From positions 1 to 64,000 of the forward strand of contig UQFE01000011.1 of NCBI GenBank assembly GCA_900540255.1: DNA of 64,000 nucleotides, in the 5' to 3' direction. This DNA comes from an uncultured Clostridium sp. (GTDB lineage Bacteria > Bacillota > Clostridia > Clostridiales > Clostridiaceae). Made by a program: the position numbers and the translations under genes. The notes under the pieces are model-generated. The model did no database searches. It was not told the origin of the DNA and saw only the letters and a list, made by a program, of their open reading frames with translations. Every line of letters starts with the position of its first letter. The first letter of the stretch is position 1. This document shows positions 54,816 to 64,000 of this stretch, one piece after another.

Positions 54816-56978
54816 TTACTTAACATCTTTCATAGTTAATGAAATTCTCTTTCTCTTTTCATCAACTTCCATAATTCTAACTTTAATTACATCTCCAACC
54901 TTAACTATATCTAATGGATGCTTAACAAACTTATTGGCCATTTGGCTCTTATGAACTAATCCATCTTGATGAACACCAATATCAACAAAAGCACCAAAGT
55001 CTGATACATTTCTTACAGTTCCCATAAGTTCCATTCCAGGCTGTAAATCCTTTAAATCTATAACACCAGTTTTTAAAATTGGCTTAGGCATATCTTCTCT
55101 TGGATCTCTTCCTGGTTTTTGTAATTCTTTAATTATATCCTTTAAAGTTAACTCACCAATTTCAAGTTCTTTAACAAGATTCTTTAATCCCTTTGAATTA
55201 ACTCTTTCTTCAATATCATTTAAATTTCTATTTTTTAAATCTTCCTTAGTGTATCCTAAAATATCTATAAGCATTCCTGCTGCTTCATATGATTCTGGAT
55301 GAACTGAAGTATTATCTAAAGGCTCTTTACTTTCCATAACTCTTAAAAAGCCTGCACATTGTTCATATGCTTTTTGTCCAAGTCTCTTAACCTTTAATAA
55401 TTCTTTTCTACTCTTAAATCCTCCAACTTCATCTCTATAAGAAACTATATTGTTAGCAATTGATACATTAACACCTGCAATATATGTTAAAAGTGATGGT
55501 GTTGCAGTATTTAAATCCACTCCAACCTTATTAACAGAGTCCTCAACTACACCAGCTAATGATTCATCTAATTTTTTTGGAGTAACATCATGTTGATATT
55601 GACCAACACCTATTGCTTTAGGATCTATTTTTACAAGTTCAGCCATAGGATCTTGTAATCTTCTTCCTATTGAAATAGCACCTCTTATAGTAACATCTAA
55701 ATCTGGATATTCCTTAGCTGCAAGTTCTGAAGCTGAATATACAGAGGCACCTGCTTCCGATACAATTACATATGCTAACTCTTTTCCGCTTTCCTTTTTA
55801 ATTTCATTTATCATTTCAGAAATAACTTCTTCTGACTCTCTAGATGCAGTACCATTCCCTAAAGAAATAACATCAACATCATATTTATATATAAGTTCTT
55901 TCAATATTTTCTTAGTACCTTCTACATCATTCTTAGGTAAAGTAGGATATACTGTAGATTTTTCTAAGAACTTACCTGTAGAATCTAAAACTGCAACCTT
56001 ACATCCTGTTCTAAATCCTGGATCATATCCCATAACCACTTTTCCCTTTATTGGTGCTTGCATTAAAAGAGCCTTTAAGTTTTCCTTAAATATTAATATT
56101 GCTCCTTCTTCACCTTTATCTGTTAATTCACTTCTTATTTCTCTTTCTATTGAAGGATATATTAATCTCTTAAGTGAATCTTTTATTGATAACTTTAAAT
56201 ATTCATCTGTAGCTTTATTTCCCTTTAACAATTTACTTTGAAGATATGTTATTATTTTCTCCTCGTTAGCAATTACCTTAACAGATAATACCTTTTCTTT
56301 CTCTCCTCTATTTATTGCTAATATTCTATGTGCAGGAATTTTACTTACATCTTCGCTATAATCATAATACATTTCAAATGGAGTTGCTTCTTCACTTGAA
56401 CCCTTAGATTCAATTTTTCCCTCTCTCATTACAAATTCTCTTATCCACTTTCTAAATCCTGCATCATCAGAAATACATTCAGCAACTATATCTAAAGCTC
56501 CGCTTATAGCTTCATCCACAGTAAGTACCTTTTTTTCTTCATCTATATACTTACTAGCTTCTTCTCTTATATCACCTTTAAAAGTTCCTTCTAAAATTAA
56601 ATCAGCTAATGGCTTTAATCCCTTTTCTAAAGCTATTGTTGCTCTTGTCCTCTTCTTTTGTTTATAAGGTCTATAAATATCTTCAACTTCTGTTAAGGTA
56701 TCAGCCTTTTCTAAAGCTTTAACTATATCATCATTTAATTTACCTTGCTCATCTATTAATCTTAAAACATCTTCTTTTCTATCTTTTAAATTTCTTAAAT
56801 AAGTTAATCTTTCAAAAAACTTTCTAAGAACATCATCACTTAGTCCACCTGTTTGTTCTTTTCTATATCTAGAGATAAAAGGAACTGTATTTCCTTCATC
56901 TAATAATTTAATTACATTTTGTACTTGCTTTAAAGTTATGTCTAATTCTTTGGTTAATCTTTCTTCTATATTTACCAT
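54816..56978 (-). CDS. tex: Tex-family RNA-binding transcription accessory protein
   Basis: About 720 aa. Tex N-domain with helix-turn-helix, YqgF-like domain (VMGYDPGFRTGCKVAVLD), a helix-hairpin-helix pair (NTATPSLLTYIAGVN and YRDEVGGFKSRKELLKV) and a C-terminal S1 domain (GTVRNVSDFGAFVDIGVHQDGLVHKSQ). Homologous to eukaryotic Spt6. The ATG at 56978 follows GGAGG by five bases; the TTG 12 bases upstream is part of that site. Confidence 0.95.
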   Translation of the reverse strand: MVNIEERLTKELDITLKQVQNVIKLLDEGNTVPFISRYRKEQTGGLSDDVLRKFFERLTYLRNLKDRKEDVLRLIDEQGKLNDDIVKALEKADTLTEVEDIYRPYKQKKRTRATIALEKGLKPLADLILEGTFKGDIREEASKYIDEEKKVLTVDEAISGALDIVAECISDDAGFRKWIREFVMREGKIESKGSSEEATPFEMYYDYSEDVSKIPAHRILAINRGEKEKVLSVKVIANEEKIITYLQSKLLKGNKATDEYLKLSIKDSLKRLIYPSIEREIRSELTDKGEEGAILIFKENLKALLMQAPIKGKVVMGYDPGFRTGCKVAVLDSTGKFLEKSTVYPTLPKNDVEGTKKILKELIYKYDVDVISLGNGTASRESEEVISEMINEIKKESGKELAYVIVSEAGASVYSASELAAKEYPDLDVTIRGAISIGRRLQDPMAELVKIDPKAIGVGQYQHDVTPKKLDESLAGVVEDSVNKVGVDLNTATPSLLTYIAGVNVSIANNIVSYRDEVGGFKSRKELLKVKRLGQKAYEQCAGFLRVMESKEPLDNTSVHPESYEAAGMLIDILGYTKEDLKNRNLNDIEERVNSKGLKNLVKELEIGELTLKDIIKELQKPGRDPREDMPKPILKTGVIDLKDLQPGMELMGTVRNVSDFGAFVDIGVHQDGLVHKSQMANKFVKHPLDIVKVGDVIKVRIMEVDEKRKRISLTMKDVK

Positions 56979-57120
56979 AAATTCCTCCAATAAAATTAAT
57001 CATCTATAAAATTACTTTTCTAATTTAGTATAACATATTTTTACACTATTGATATTATGTTAAGAGAATAGTATAATTTATTTGTAAAATATTACCAATT
57101 AATTGAAAGGTGGAATTTGC

Positions 57121-57453
57121 TTGAATAAATTTTTAAACGGATTTTTAAATATATGTCTCATTGTATTTATTATTCTCTTAGTATTAAACCAACTATATGT
57201 AATTGATTTTTCACTAAATTTAAGAAATATATTTATATTTTTAACATTAATAATAATTTTATTAACTGCAACAACTCAAATATTAATAGGTAAATCTAAT
57301 TTTTTAAAATTTATTAGTAGTGTTATATTAATAACGATTATATTAGGTGGAATTTCCTTTGTACTAACAAAACAACTCAACATGTTTTTATATATTTGTC
57401 TTTTAACATCATTATTTCAATGTATTTTTGAACTTATTAAAAATAATGCATAA
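57121..57453 (+). CDS. Small four-helix membrane protein, unknown
   Basis: 110 aa from a TTG at 57121, seven bases after AAAGGTGG. About four hydrophobic helices cover nearly its whole length. Not recognised. It precedes a membrane-linked M28 peptidase gene; a terminator-like hairpin lies between them. Confidence 0.6.
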   Translation: MNKFLNGFLNICLIVFIILLVLNQLYVIDFSLNLRNIFIFLTLIIILLTATTQILIGKSNFLKFISSVILITIILGGISFVLTKQLNMFLYICLLTSLFQCIFELIKNNA

Positions 57454-57460
57454 TATTTTT

Positions 57461-57508
57461 CCTCACATAATATTATTAAATATAATACTATTTGTGAGGT
57501 CTTTTTTT
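57461..57508 (+). terminator. Terminator hairpin overlapping the next gene's ribosome binding site
   Basis: CCTCACA (57461-57467) pairs with TGTGAGG (57493-57499), followed by TCTTTTTTT. The 3' arm TGTGAGG is also the only SD-like sequence for the M28 peptidase at 57509. Confidence 0.65.
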
Positions 57509-58873
57509 ATGAAGAAAAAAACTTTATACTTTTCAATTTTATCATTAATTTCCTTATTATTATTATTAACACTTCATCTTAATAATACATATTCAGAATT
57601 CAATTCATCTAATGTTCGTAATAATATATATGTTTTATCCTCCAATACATTAGGAGGAAGGCTCGCTGGAAGTACTGAAAATGAAATTGCAGCTGAAATA
57701 ATAAAAAATAGATTTATAAATTGTGGATTAAAATCATTAAATAATGATGGTACGTATACTCAAACATTTAATACAGTTTGCCCAGTTATTACAAACTCCT
57801 CTCCATATTTAAAAATAGAAAATAATGGTGAAGTAGAAGAAGAACTTCAATATGGAGTTGACTTTAAAGAAGATATGATAAATTTTAAAAATAATACTTT
57901 TTCATTTTCAAAATCAGATAAAATAAACTCCTATTTATCTTATCTTGATATAACATGTAATGATGGATCATTTTTATTATATGTACCAAAAAATAATGAT
58001 TTTTCATTTAGAAGTTCTTTTTTTAGTGATTTTTCAAAAGATGCAGTAATTATGATTTCTCAAAATACCTTTAATAAAGTGCTTAATAGTTTAAATGAAG
58101 GTAAAGAAATTTCAATTCATATTCCATTTGAAGAAGAAGAAAAGACAATTTCTAATGTTATAGGTGTAATTAAGGGATTTAATTCATCACTTCCTCCATT
58201 TATAGTCACTGCACATTATGATCATCTTGGAAAAGATGGCTTAGGAGTTAATTATTCTGGTGCATTAGATAATGCATCTGGAACTTCATTTTTATTAGAA
58301 TTAAGCAGAAGCCTTTCAACTTACGGAAAACCTAAAAGGGATATTATTTTTGTAGCATTAAATGCTGAGGAATTTGGATTATTAGGTTCAAAAGCATTTG
58401 CTGAAGAAAACTTATTTACTATACAAAATTCTAAAGTTATAAATTTTGATATGATTGGAAGTGCTGATTATCCTATAAGTTTAATGCAAGGTAGTAAATT
58501 TAAAAATACAGATTCTGAATTGTTAAACTCAATAAAATCAATTTGTAATGAAAAATCAATTCCTTATGAAGTTTTATATGAAGATTCTAGTGATCATGCT
58601 AGTTTCAATAACTTAAATATAGATGCATTAAGCTTTTGTCATAGTGATAAAACTAGAATTCATACTCCTAATGATACCTTAGATTATATAGACACTAATG
58701 CTATCAATACTGTTTATAGTGTTGTTGAAACAGAAATTAAAGGTTATTGCTATAGCAAATTAACTAATTTTATATATAGCTCAAAATCAATTTTATTTAT
58801 ATCAATAGCTTTACTAACCCTTATAATTTGGGGTATATATATTGTAATTAAGAATAAGGCAAATTTAAAATAA
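57509..58873 (+). CDS. Membrane-anchored M28-family zinc aminopeptidase
   Basis: About 454 aa. N-terminal TM helix (about residues 4-23), a leading region with an RLAGSTENEIAAEII block, the M28 catalytic domain and a C-terminal TM helix. Zinc ligands follow the family pattern: His in TAHYDHLG, Asp in GALDNASG, Glu in NAEEFGLLGS, Asp in NFDMIGSA and His in DHASFNNL. An exported peptidase with unknown substrate. Start at 57509 after GTGAGG. Confidence 0.88.
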   Translation: MKKKTLYFSILSLISLLLLLTLHLNNTYSEFNSSNVRNNIYVLSSNTLGGRLAGSTENEIAAEIIKNRFINCGLKSLNNDGTYTQTFNTVCPVITNSSPYLKIENNGEVEEELQYGVDFKEDMINFKNNTFSFSKSDKINSYLSYLDITCNDGSFLLYVPKNNDFSFRSSFFSDFSKDAVIMISQNTFNKVLNSLNEGKEISIHIPFEEEEKTISNVIGVIKGFNSSLPPFIVTAHYDHLGKDGLGVNYSGALDNASGTSFLLELSRSLSTYGKPKRDIIFVALNAEEFGLLGSKAFAEENLFTIQNSKVINFDMIGSADYPISLMQGSKFKNTDSELLNSIKSICNEKSIPYEVLYEDSSDHASFNNLNIDALSFCHSDKTRIHTPNDTLDYIDTNAINTVYSVVETEIKGYCYSKLTNFIYSSKSILFISIALLTLIIWGIYIVIKNKANLK

Positions 58874-58878
58874 TATAC

Positions 58879-58927
58879 AAAAAATACTAGCTATCTTAAT
58901 TAAATTAAAACAGCTAGTATTTTTTTA
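58879..58927. terminator. Terminator between the M28 peptidase gene and prfB
   Basis: AAAAATACTAGCT / AGCTAGTATTTTTTT stem with a 19-base loop, between convergent genes. Confidence 0.85.
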
Positions 58928-60026
58928 TTTAGATATGCTTTTTAAATAAGTTGTTATAAATTGATCTATATCACCATTCATTACTGCATTAACATTTGAT
59001 GTTTCTTCATTAGTTCTATGATCCTTAACCATATTATAAGGATGGAATACATATGATCTAATCTGACTTCCCCATCCCATATCCTTAAGCTCTCCAGTTA
59101 AATCTTCTATTTTTTCTTTATGCGCTCTTTCCTTAAGTTCTATAAGCTTAGATTTAAGCATTGACATTGCTGTATCTTTATTAGCAAACTGACTTCTTTC
59201 ATTTTGGCATTGAACTACAATTCCAGTTGGAATATGAGTTATTCTAATTGCTGATTCAGTTTTATTAACATGCTGACCACCAGCTCCACTTGCCCTATAA
59301 GTATCTATTTTTAAATATTCAGGTCTAATTTCTATATCTTGATCTTTAGTTAACTCTGGTAATACCTCTACAGAAGCAAATGATGTTTGCCTTTTGCCAT
59401 TTGCATTAAATGGAGATATTCTTACTAATCTATGTATACCTTTTTCAGCTTTAAGGTATCCATATGCAAATTCACCTTTAACTCTTAATGTAGCACTTTT
59501 TATTCCAGCTTCATCACCTTCAAGTAAATCTAATGTTTCAACCTTATATCCTTTTTTTTCGCACCATCTTGTATACATTCTAAGAAGCATAAGTGTCCAA
59601 TCATTTGCATCACTTCCACCAACACCTGCATGTAAATTTAATATAGCATCATTTTTATCATATTCTTCAGATAAAAGAAGCTCTATTTTATATTCATCAA
59701 TTTTCTTTTCAATATCTTTTATTTCAATAATAACCTCATTAATAGTTTCTTCATCATCTTCTGCTAATTCAGCTAAAACTTCAACATCATCTAATCTTCT
59801 TACTAAACTTTCATATCTATCTATTTTATCTTTAATACTTTTACTTTCCTTAGTAACTTCTTCTGCCCTTTTTATATCATCCCAAAATCCTTTTTCCTGC
59901 ATTTGAAGTTCAAATTCTTGAAATCTCTTTTCTAGGCTTTCCTTGTCAAAGTGAAGCCCCCATTTCCTTTAATATTTCCTTTAATGATGGAACCTTTGCA
60001 AGCTCCTGCTCTAATTTTATTAACAA
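58925..60026 (-). CDS. prfB: Peptide chain release factor 2, with programmed +1 frameshift
   Basis: RF2 ends translation at TGA and TAA. The first 26 codons start at a TTG at 60026 (after GGTGA) and read [20 protein letters not shown], ending EMGASL at CTT followed by TGA (59946-59948). A +1 shift on CTTTGAC continues [25 protein letters not shown] lies a few bases before the slip site as the SD-like stimulator. The joined protein is 366 aa with the GGQ loop ([16 protein letters not shown]) and an SPF-type recognition motif ([13 protein letters not shown]). Low RF2 raises shifting, an autoregulatory loop. Confidence 0.96.
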
Positions 60027-60044
60027 AAAATCACCACGCTTAAC

Positions 60045-60225
60045 TAGTTTGTAGCTATTATTGAAATTCCCCTAGGAATTTCTGTTAGTTTCAAGTTTTA
60101 AATGACAAGTTACAAGTTTAGTTATAAATTCAGCTTAGGATGAATTTAATAAATATATTTTTAGCAACTCCACAAGGCGCTTCTTCCTTAGCTACTTATC
60201 TCTCTTTCCACTTGTCACTAACTAC
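60045..60225. repeat. Palindromic intergenic repeat, copy C (degenerate)
   Basis: Fills the prfB-secA gap. It has AGTTTGTAG at the left, GAAATTCC/GGAATTTC, AATTCAGCTTAGGATGAATTT, AAATATATTTTTAG, and CCACTTGTCACTAACTA at the right, in a different arrangement from copies A and B. The family's palindromes are partly decayed. Confidence 0.6.
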
Positions 60226-62735
60226 GCTTCTCTTCCACAACAGTTCTTATATTTTTTACCACTTCCGCAAGGACATAAATCATTTCTTCCAAACTTATGG
60301 TCGTTTTTTATAGGTTCTTTCTTCAAACTATTATCATCTTGCCCATGGCTTGCTGATGTTTCTTTAGCAACTTGCTCTCTTTCAATAGGTCTTTCAACTC
60401 TTACATGGAATAAGAATTTAACTGTTTCAGTCTTAATTCCCTCAATCATTTCCTCAAACATTGCACTACCTTCCATTTGGTATGCTTGAATTGGATCTTG
60501 TTGCTTATATGCTCTTAATCCCATTCCTTGTTTTAAATGATCCATATTATCTATATGATCCATCCATTTTTGGTCAACAACTCTTAAAAGAACTACTCTT
60601 TCAATTTCTCTTAATTGCTCTTCACCAAATTCAAATTCTTTACCCTTATATATGTTCATAATAGTTTCTGTTAATTTATTTTTTATTTGCTCATTAGATA
60701 AATCAGCTAATTCTTCTACTGTTACAATTCCATGAGGTAAGCATATTTCTTCTAAATATTGAAGTAATGTTTTCACTTCTGCTTCTATATCTTGAACTTC
60801 TCCACTTAAATGTGAATTAACTGCATCAGATATAACTTCTTCAATCATTCCTTCTATTTGCTCTTTTAAGTTCTTACCTTCTAAAACTTCAGTTCTTTGT
60901 CTATAAATAACTTCTCTTTGAAGATTCATAACATCATCATATCCTAAAAGATTCTTTCTTATATCAAAGTTATTTCCTTCAACCTTCTTTTGTGCATTTT
61001 CTATAGCCTTAGTAACCATCTTACTTTCTATAGCTTCAGTTTCTTCTAAACCTAACTTATCAATAACTCCCTGAATTCTTTCTGAACCAAATATTCTCAT
61101 TAAATCATCTTCTAATGATATAAAGAATATTGATTCACCAGGATCTCCTTGACGTCCTGATCTACCTCTAAGCTGATTATCTATTCTTCTTGATTCATGT
61201 CTTTCAGTACCAAGAACTTTTAATCCACCAACTTCTCTAACACCTTCTCCAAGCTTAATATCTGTACCTCTACCTGCCATATTAGTAGCTATAGTAACCA
61301 TTCCTAATTCACCAGCATGAGATATTATTTCTGCTTCTTGAGCATGATATTTAGCATTAAGAACTTGATGTTTTATTCCTCTTTTCTTTAATAAAGATGA
61401 AATATATTCTGATTTATCAACACTTGCTGTACCAACAAGAACTGGTTGATTTTTTTCATGTGCTTTAACAATTTCTTCAATTATAGCTTTATATTTTCCT
61501 GATTCATTTTTATAAACCATATCTGATTTATCTATTCTTTGAACAGGTCTATTAGTTGGAATAACTATAACATCTAAGTTATAAATTTCTCTAAATTCAT
61601 TTTCTTCAGTTAATGCAGTACCAGTCATTCCTGATAATTTAGCATACATTCTAAAGTAATTTTGGAATGTAATTGTAGCTAAAGTTTTTGATTCCCTTTG
61701 AATCTTAACTCCTTCTTTTGCTTCAATTGCTTGGTGAAGACCATCTGAATATCTTCTACCTTCCATAAGTCTTCCTGTAAATTCATCTATTATAACTATT
61801 TCATTGTCCTTAACCATGTAGTCTTTATCAGCCTTCATAGTATAATTAGCTTTTAATGCTTGTGTAACATAATGTTGTAATTCTAAATTTTGAGAATCTG
61901 CATAATTTTCAATTCCAAAATATTTTTCAGCTTTTACAATTCCATCATCAGTTAATAATACTGCACTTGCCTTTTCATCTACATTGAAATCTTTTTCATT
62001 TATTAATGTCTTAACAAAATTATCAGCAACATTATAGAACTTAGTAGACTTATCACCCATTCCTGAAATAATAAGAGGTGTTCTAGCTTCATCTATTAAA
62101 ATAGAATCTACCTCATCCACTATACATAAATTAAGTTCTCTTTGAACTCTATCTGCCATATGAATAACCATATTATCTCTTAAATAATCAAATCCAAATT
62201 CATTATTTGTTCCATAAGTAATATCACAACCATAAGCTTCTCTTCTTTGTTGTGGTGTAATTCCATGAATTATACATCCAGTAGTTAATCCTAAAAAATT
62301 ATATAAAACACCCATTTCTTCCATTTGTGTTTTTGCTAAATAGTCATTTACTGTTATAACATGAACACCCTTACCTGTTAAAGCATTTAAATATGCTGGT
62401 AAAGTAGCAACTAAAGTTTTACCTTCCCCAGTTTTCATTTCTGCAATTCTTCCTTGATGTAAAACCATGCCTCCAAGTAATTGGACTCTAAAATGCTTCT
62501 TTCCAAGTACTCTACTTGAAGCTTCTCTACAAACTGCAAATGCTTCTGGTAACAAACTATCTAAAGATTCACCTTTTGATATTCTATCTTTAAATTCTAT
62601 AGTTTTTGCTTGTAATTGTTCATCACTTAAGCTTTGCATACTATCATCTAATGCTTCTATTTTATCTGCAATTAATTGAAGTTTTTTAACTTCTCTTTCA
62701 CTATATGTTCCAAATATCTTTTCTAAAAACCCCAT
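60222..62735 (-). CDS. secA: SecA, preprotein translocase ATPase
   Basis: 837 aa. Motor with Walker [19 protein letters not shown], Walker [19 protein letters not shown] and [13 protein letters not shown], scaffold and wing domains follow; the C-terminus has the zinc motif [13 protein letters not shown] (SEC-C). Drives post-translational export through SecYEG. Single long form; no accessory SecA2 in the window. Confidence 0.98.
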   Translation of the reverse strand: MGFLEKIFGTYSEREVKKLQLIADKIEALDDSMQSLSDEQLQAKTIEFKDRISKGESLDSLLPEAFAVCREASSRVLGKKHFRVQLLGGMVLHQGRIAEMKTGEGKTLVATLPAYLNALTGKGVHVITVNDYLAKTQMEEMGVLYNFLGLTTGCIIHGITPQQRREAYGCDITYGTNNEFGFDYLRDNMVIHMADRVQRELNLCIVDEVDSILIDEARTPLIISGMGDKSTKFYNVADNFVKTLINEKDFNVDEKASAVLLTDDGIVKAEKYFGIENYADSQNLELQHYVTQALKANYTMKADKDYMVKDNEIVIIDEFTGRLMEGRRYSDGLHQAIEAKEGVKIQRESKTLATITFQNYFRMYAKLSGMTGTALTEENEFREIYNLDVIVIPTNRPVQRIDKSDMVYKNESGKYKAIIEEIVKAHEKNQPVLVGTASVDKSEYISSLLKKRGIKHQVLNAKYHAQEAEIISHAGELGMVTIATNMAGRGTDIKLGEGVREVGGLKVLGTERHESRRIDNQLRGRSGRQGDPGESIFFISLEDDLMRIFGSERIQGVIDKLGLEETEAIESKMVTKAIENAQKKVEGNNFDIRKNLLGYDDVMNLQREVIYRQRTEVLEGKNLKEQIEGMIEEVISDAVNSHLSGEVQDIEAEVKTLLQYLEEICLPHGIVTVEELADLSNEQIKNKLTETIMNIYKGKEFEFGEEQLREIERVVLLRVVDQKWMDHIDNMDHLKQGMGLRAYKQQDPIQAYQMEGSAMFEEMIEGIKTETVKFLFHVRVERPIEREQVAKETSASHGQDDNSLKKEPIKNDHKFGRNDLCPCGSGKKYKNCCGREA

Positions 62736-62942
62736 AACATATTTCCTTTCAAGATTAATTTTTTATGTAAATTTAGACAAATTTAAATTAAATACTTAAT
62801 TTTAAAATTTTATATATTTAATTTACCTATATAAAATTATCTTTTTTATTTTTCACTTAATAAATTATATCATTTATACTATTTATAATTCAACAGAAAT
62901 GTATATTCATAAAACCAATTTAGTACTTTAGATAAAAATAAA

Positions 62943-62965
62943 AGGAGCCTTATTAAAAAGCTCCC
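62943..62965 (-). terminator. Terminator after hpf
   Basis: GGAGC/GCTCC arms with a T-rich loop and a TTTTATTTTT tract on the minus strand, nine bases past the hpf stop. Confidence 0.7.
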
Positions 62966-62973
62966 ATTATTAA

Positions 62974-63504
62974 TTAAATATAATCAGGTTCTAATAAACC
63001 ATAATTTCCATCTTTTCTCTTATATATTACATTGATATTTTCTGTATCACAATCTTTAAATACAAAGAAGTTATGTTCTACTAATTCCATTTGCAATATA
63101 GCTTCTTCAGCACTCATTGGCTTTATATTAAATCTTTTAACTTTTACTATTTCTCCTTCGTTGTCATCTTCTTCTGATGCAACTTCATCAAAATTACCAA
63201 ATCTTAATGATTCATTACTTCTTCTTTGTAACTTTGTTTTTTGTTTTCTAATTTGTCTTTCAAGTTTATTTTCTACTAAATCTATTGATTTATACATATC
63301 ATCAGTAGATTCCTCACATCTTAAAATTACTCCATTAAAAGGTATTGTTACCTCAAAAATTTGGCTATTTTTTTGAACTGTTAATGTTGCTCTTGCAGTT
63401 ACATTTGGTTCAAAATATTTATCCATCTTTGAAATCTTTTTTTCTACTATTTCTTTCAATGCAGGTGTTACGTTAATATTCTTTCCGATTACTGTTACTC
63501 TCAT
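62974..63504 (-). CDS. hpf: Long-form ribosome hibernation promoting factor (HPF/RaiA)
   Basis: 176 aa. N-terminal S30AE domain (about residues 1-100, MRVTVIGKNINVTPALKEIVE) that binds the 30S decoding site, linker, and C-terminal dimerisation domain (about 120-176, RFNIKPMSAEEAILQMELVEHNFFVF) that joins two 70S ribosomes into 100S. AGAGAGGGG precedes the ATG. The raiA-motif RNA is upstream on the same strand. Confidence 0.97.
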   Translation of the reverse strand: MRVTVIGKNINVTPALKEIVEKKISKMDKYFEPNVTARATLTVQKNSQIFEVTIPFNGVILRCEESTDDMYKSIDLVENKLERQIRKQKTKLQRRSNESLRFGNFDEVASEEDDNEGEIVKVKRFNIKPMSAEEAILQMELVEHNFFVFKDCDTENINVIYKRKDGNYGLLEPDYI

Positions 63505-63681
63505 AAGGTCAACCCCTCTCTTTAAGTTCTAATTATATTTATTAAGATTTCAATATTTACTATATGTATATATTACCATTTTTCTTCTCATTACTCAAAT
63601 ATCATTTTCTGAATTTACAGAAAATTTAAACTTATTATCTCTACATAACTCTTTTTTTCTTTCCTTTTCTTAATATTTTAC

Positions 63682-63720
63682 AAAAAAAAAACATCAATTC
63701 TTTCGAATTGATGTTTTTTT
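63682..63720. terminator. Terminator of the raiA-motif RNA
   Basis: AACATCAATTC-TTTC-GAATTGATGTT, an 11-bp perfect stem, with T and A tracts of nine on either side. It separates the RNA from hpf, which must use another promoter within 63505-63680. Confidence 0.92.
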
Positions 63721-63726
63721 ATAAAG

Positions 63727-63930
63727 TTAGCTGACCTGGATTTTGACCCCACACTCGCCTGCTGGAGCTTTTGCTACCCGGAATTAACCTCTCACTACTA
63801 ACACTCTCAGTATTTCTACTGGCAGGACTTACTTCTATACCGCACCATGCTCATTAACTCTTTGTTTAACTTACGTGGATCGTTTCGCCTGCGACTGGCA
63901 TCGACTTTCATCCACAGACCTAACTTTACA
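63727..63930 (-). ncRNA. raiA: raiA-motif noncoding RNA
   Basis: About 205 nt, distinctly richer in G+C than its surroundings, with its own promoter and terminator, immediately upstream of hpf. The minus strand contains GTTAGGTCTGTGGATGAAAGTCGATG, GGCGAAACGATCCACG, and ends AAAATCCAGGTCAGCTAAC; GTTAG(GT)/CAGCTAAC and GTGGAT/ATCCAC pair across the molecule. This fits the raiA motif of Firmicutes, located next to raiA/hpf, linked in Clostridium to sporulation and aggregation. I assign it from context and form; no covariance search was possible. Confidence 0.85.
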
Positions 63931-63935
63931 TTACT

Positions 63936-63963
63936 ATTATATATCGCTTTTTGCAATTGTCAA
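63936..63963 (-). promoter_or_regulatory. Promoter of the raiA-motif RNA
   Basis: TTGACA (63958-63963), 16 bp, TATAAT (63936-63941) on the minus strand; both hexamers match the sigma-A consensus exactly. Strong vegetative expression is expected. Confidence 0.85.
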
Positions 63964-64000
63964 TACAATAATCCTTTTTGCGCCATTATTTTTCAATATT

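Noticed and set aside
59946..59948. TGA in prfB read as a pseudogene stop or selenocysteine codon
   Set aside because: It lies in CTTTGAC with an upstream GGGGG, the standard RF2 frameshift site; no SECIS-like hairpin is evident.

Overview
The window is chromosomal DNA of a low-GC, Gram-positive, endospore-forming anaerobe, almost certainly Clostridium sensu stricto. The evidence is the very AT-rich intergenic DNA, strong GGAGG ribosome binding sites, the spore genes (an alpha/beta SASP and a SpoIVFB-type protease), the long form of HPF with a raiA-motif RNA upstream, and the clostridial gene order mreBCD-pbp2-minCDE-rodA-spoIVFB-radical SAM pair-rng-rplU-prp-rpmA-obg. No species name is claimed. 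Most genes lie on the minus strand. I see no complete mobile element, prophage or CRISPR array.

Layout. 1-10.2 kb: PLP-dependent (probably ornithine) decarboxylase, a two-component system, a small Asn/Ser-rich exported protein, an IS200/IS605-like right-end relic, RlmD, an RDD-like membrane protein, a lipoprotein, ComEA and a DacF-type carboxypeptidase. 10.2-20.7 kb: pseudouridine synthase, LCP ligase, YqeK, NadD, YhbY, Obg, L27, Prp, L21 (with leader), RNase G and two linked radical SAM proteins. 21-32.4 kb: the cell-shape and division block (SpoIVFB, RodA, MinEDC, PBP2, MreDCB) with RadC and Maf. 32.7-38.7 kb: SPOR-domain protein, PepD, pyruvate kinase, S1-domain protein, a histidine-kinase relic and a CBS protein. 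38.8-47.3 kb: a same-strand run of DNA-handling genes (DEDDh exonuclease, membrane-anchored MutS-like ATPase, SbcCD-like pair, SASP, Cas4/AddB-like nuclease). 47.4-54.5 kb: secreted PTP-like phytase, LicT antiterminator, RecQ between two identical tRNA-Trp genes, TsaE-TsaB-RimI, and RibU under an FMN riboswitch. 54.8-64 kb: Tex, a small membrane protein, an M28 peptidase, RF2 with its programmed frameshift, SecA, HPF and the raiA RNA.

How the parts work together. The mre/min/rodA/pbp2 genes couple elongation of the wall to septum placement. rplU-prp-rpmA-obg-yhbY is a ribosome-assembly unit in which Prp matures L27. TsaE and TsaB serve t6A modification of tRNA. The DNA-handling run contains two ATPases with predicted membrane segments, which suggests repair or defence at the membrane.

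The items most worth a second look are the raiA RNA, a possible structured RNA just 3' of the SASP gene, the membrane-linked nuclease/ATPase run, a three-copy palindromic intergenic repeat, the orphan omega-RNA-like relic, and an apparent ATC start codon on a pseudouridine synthase.
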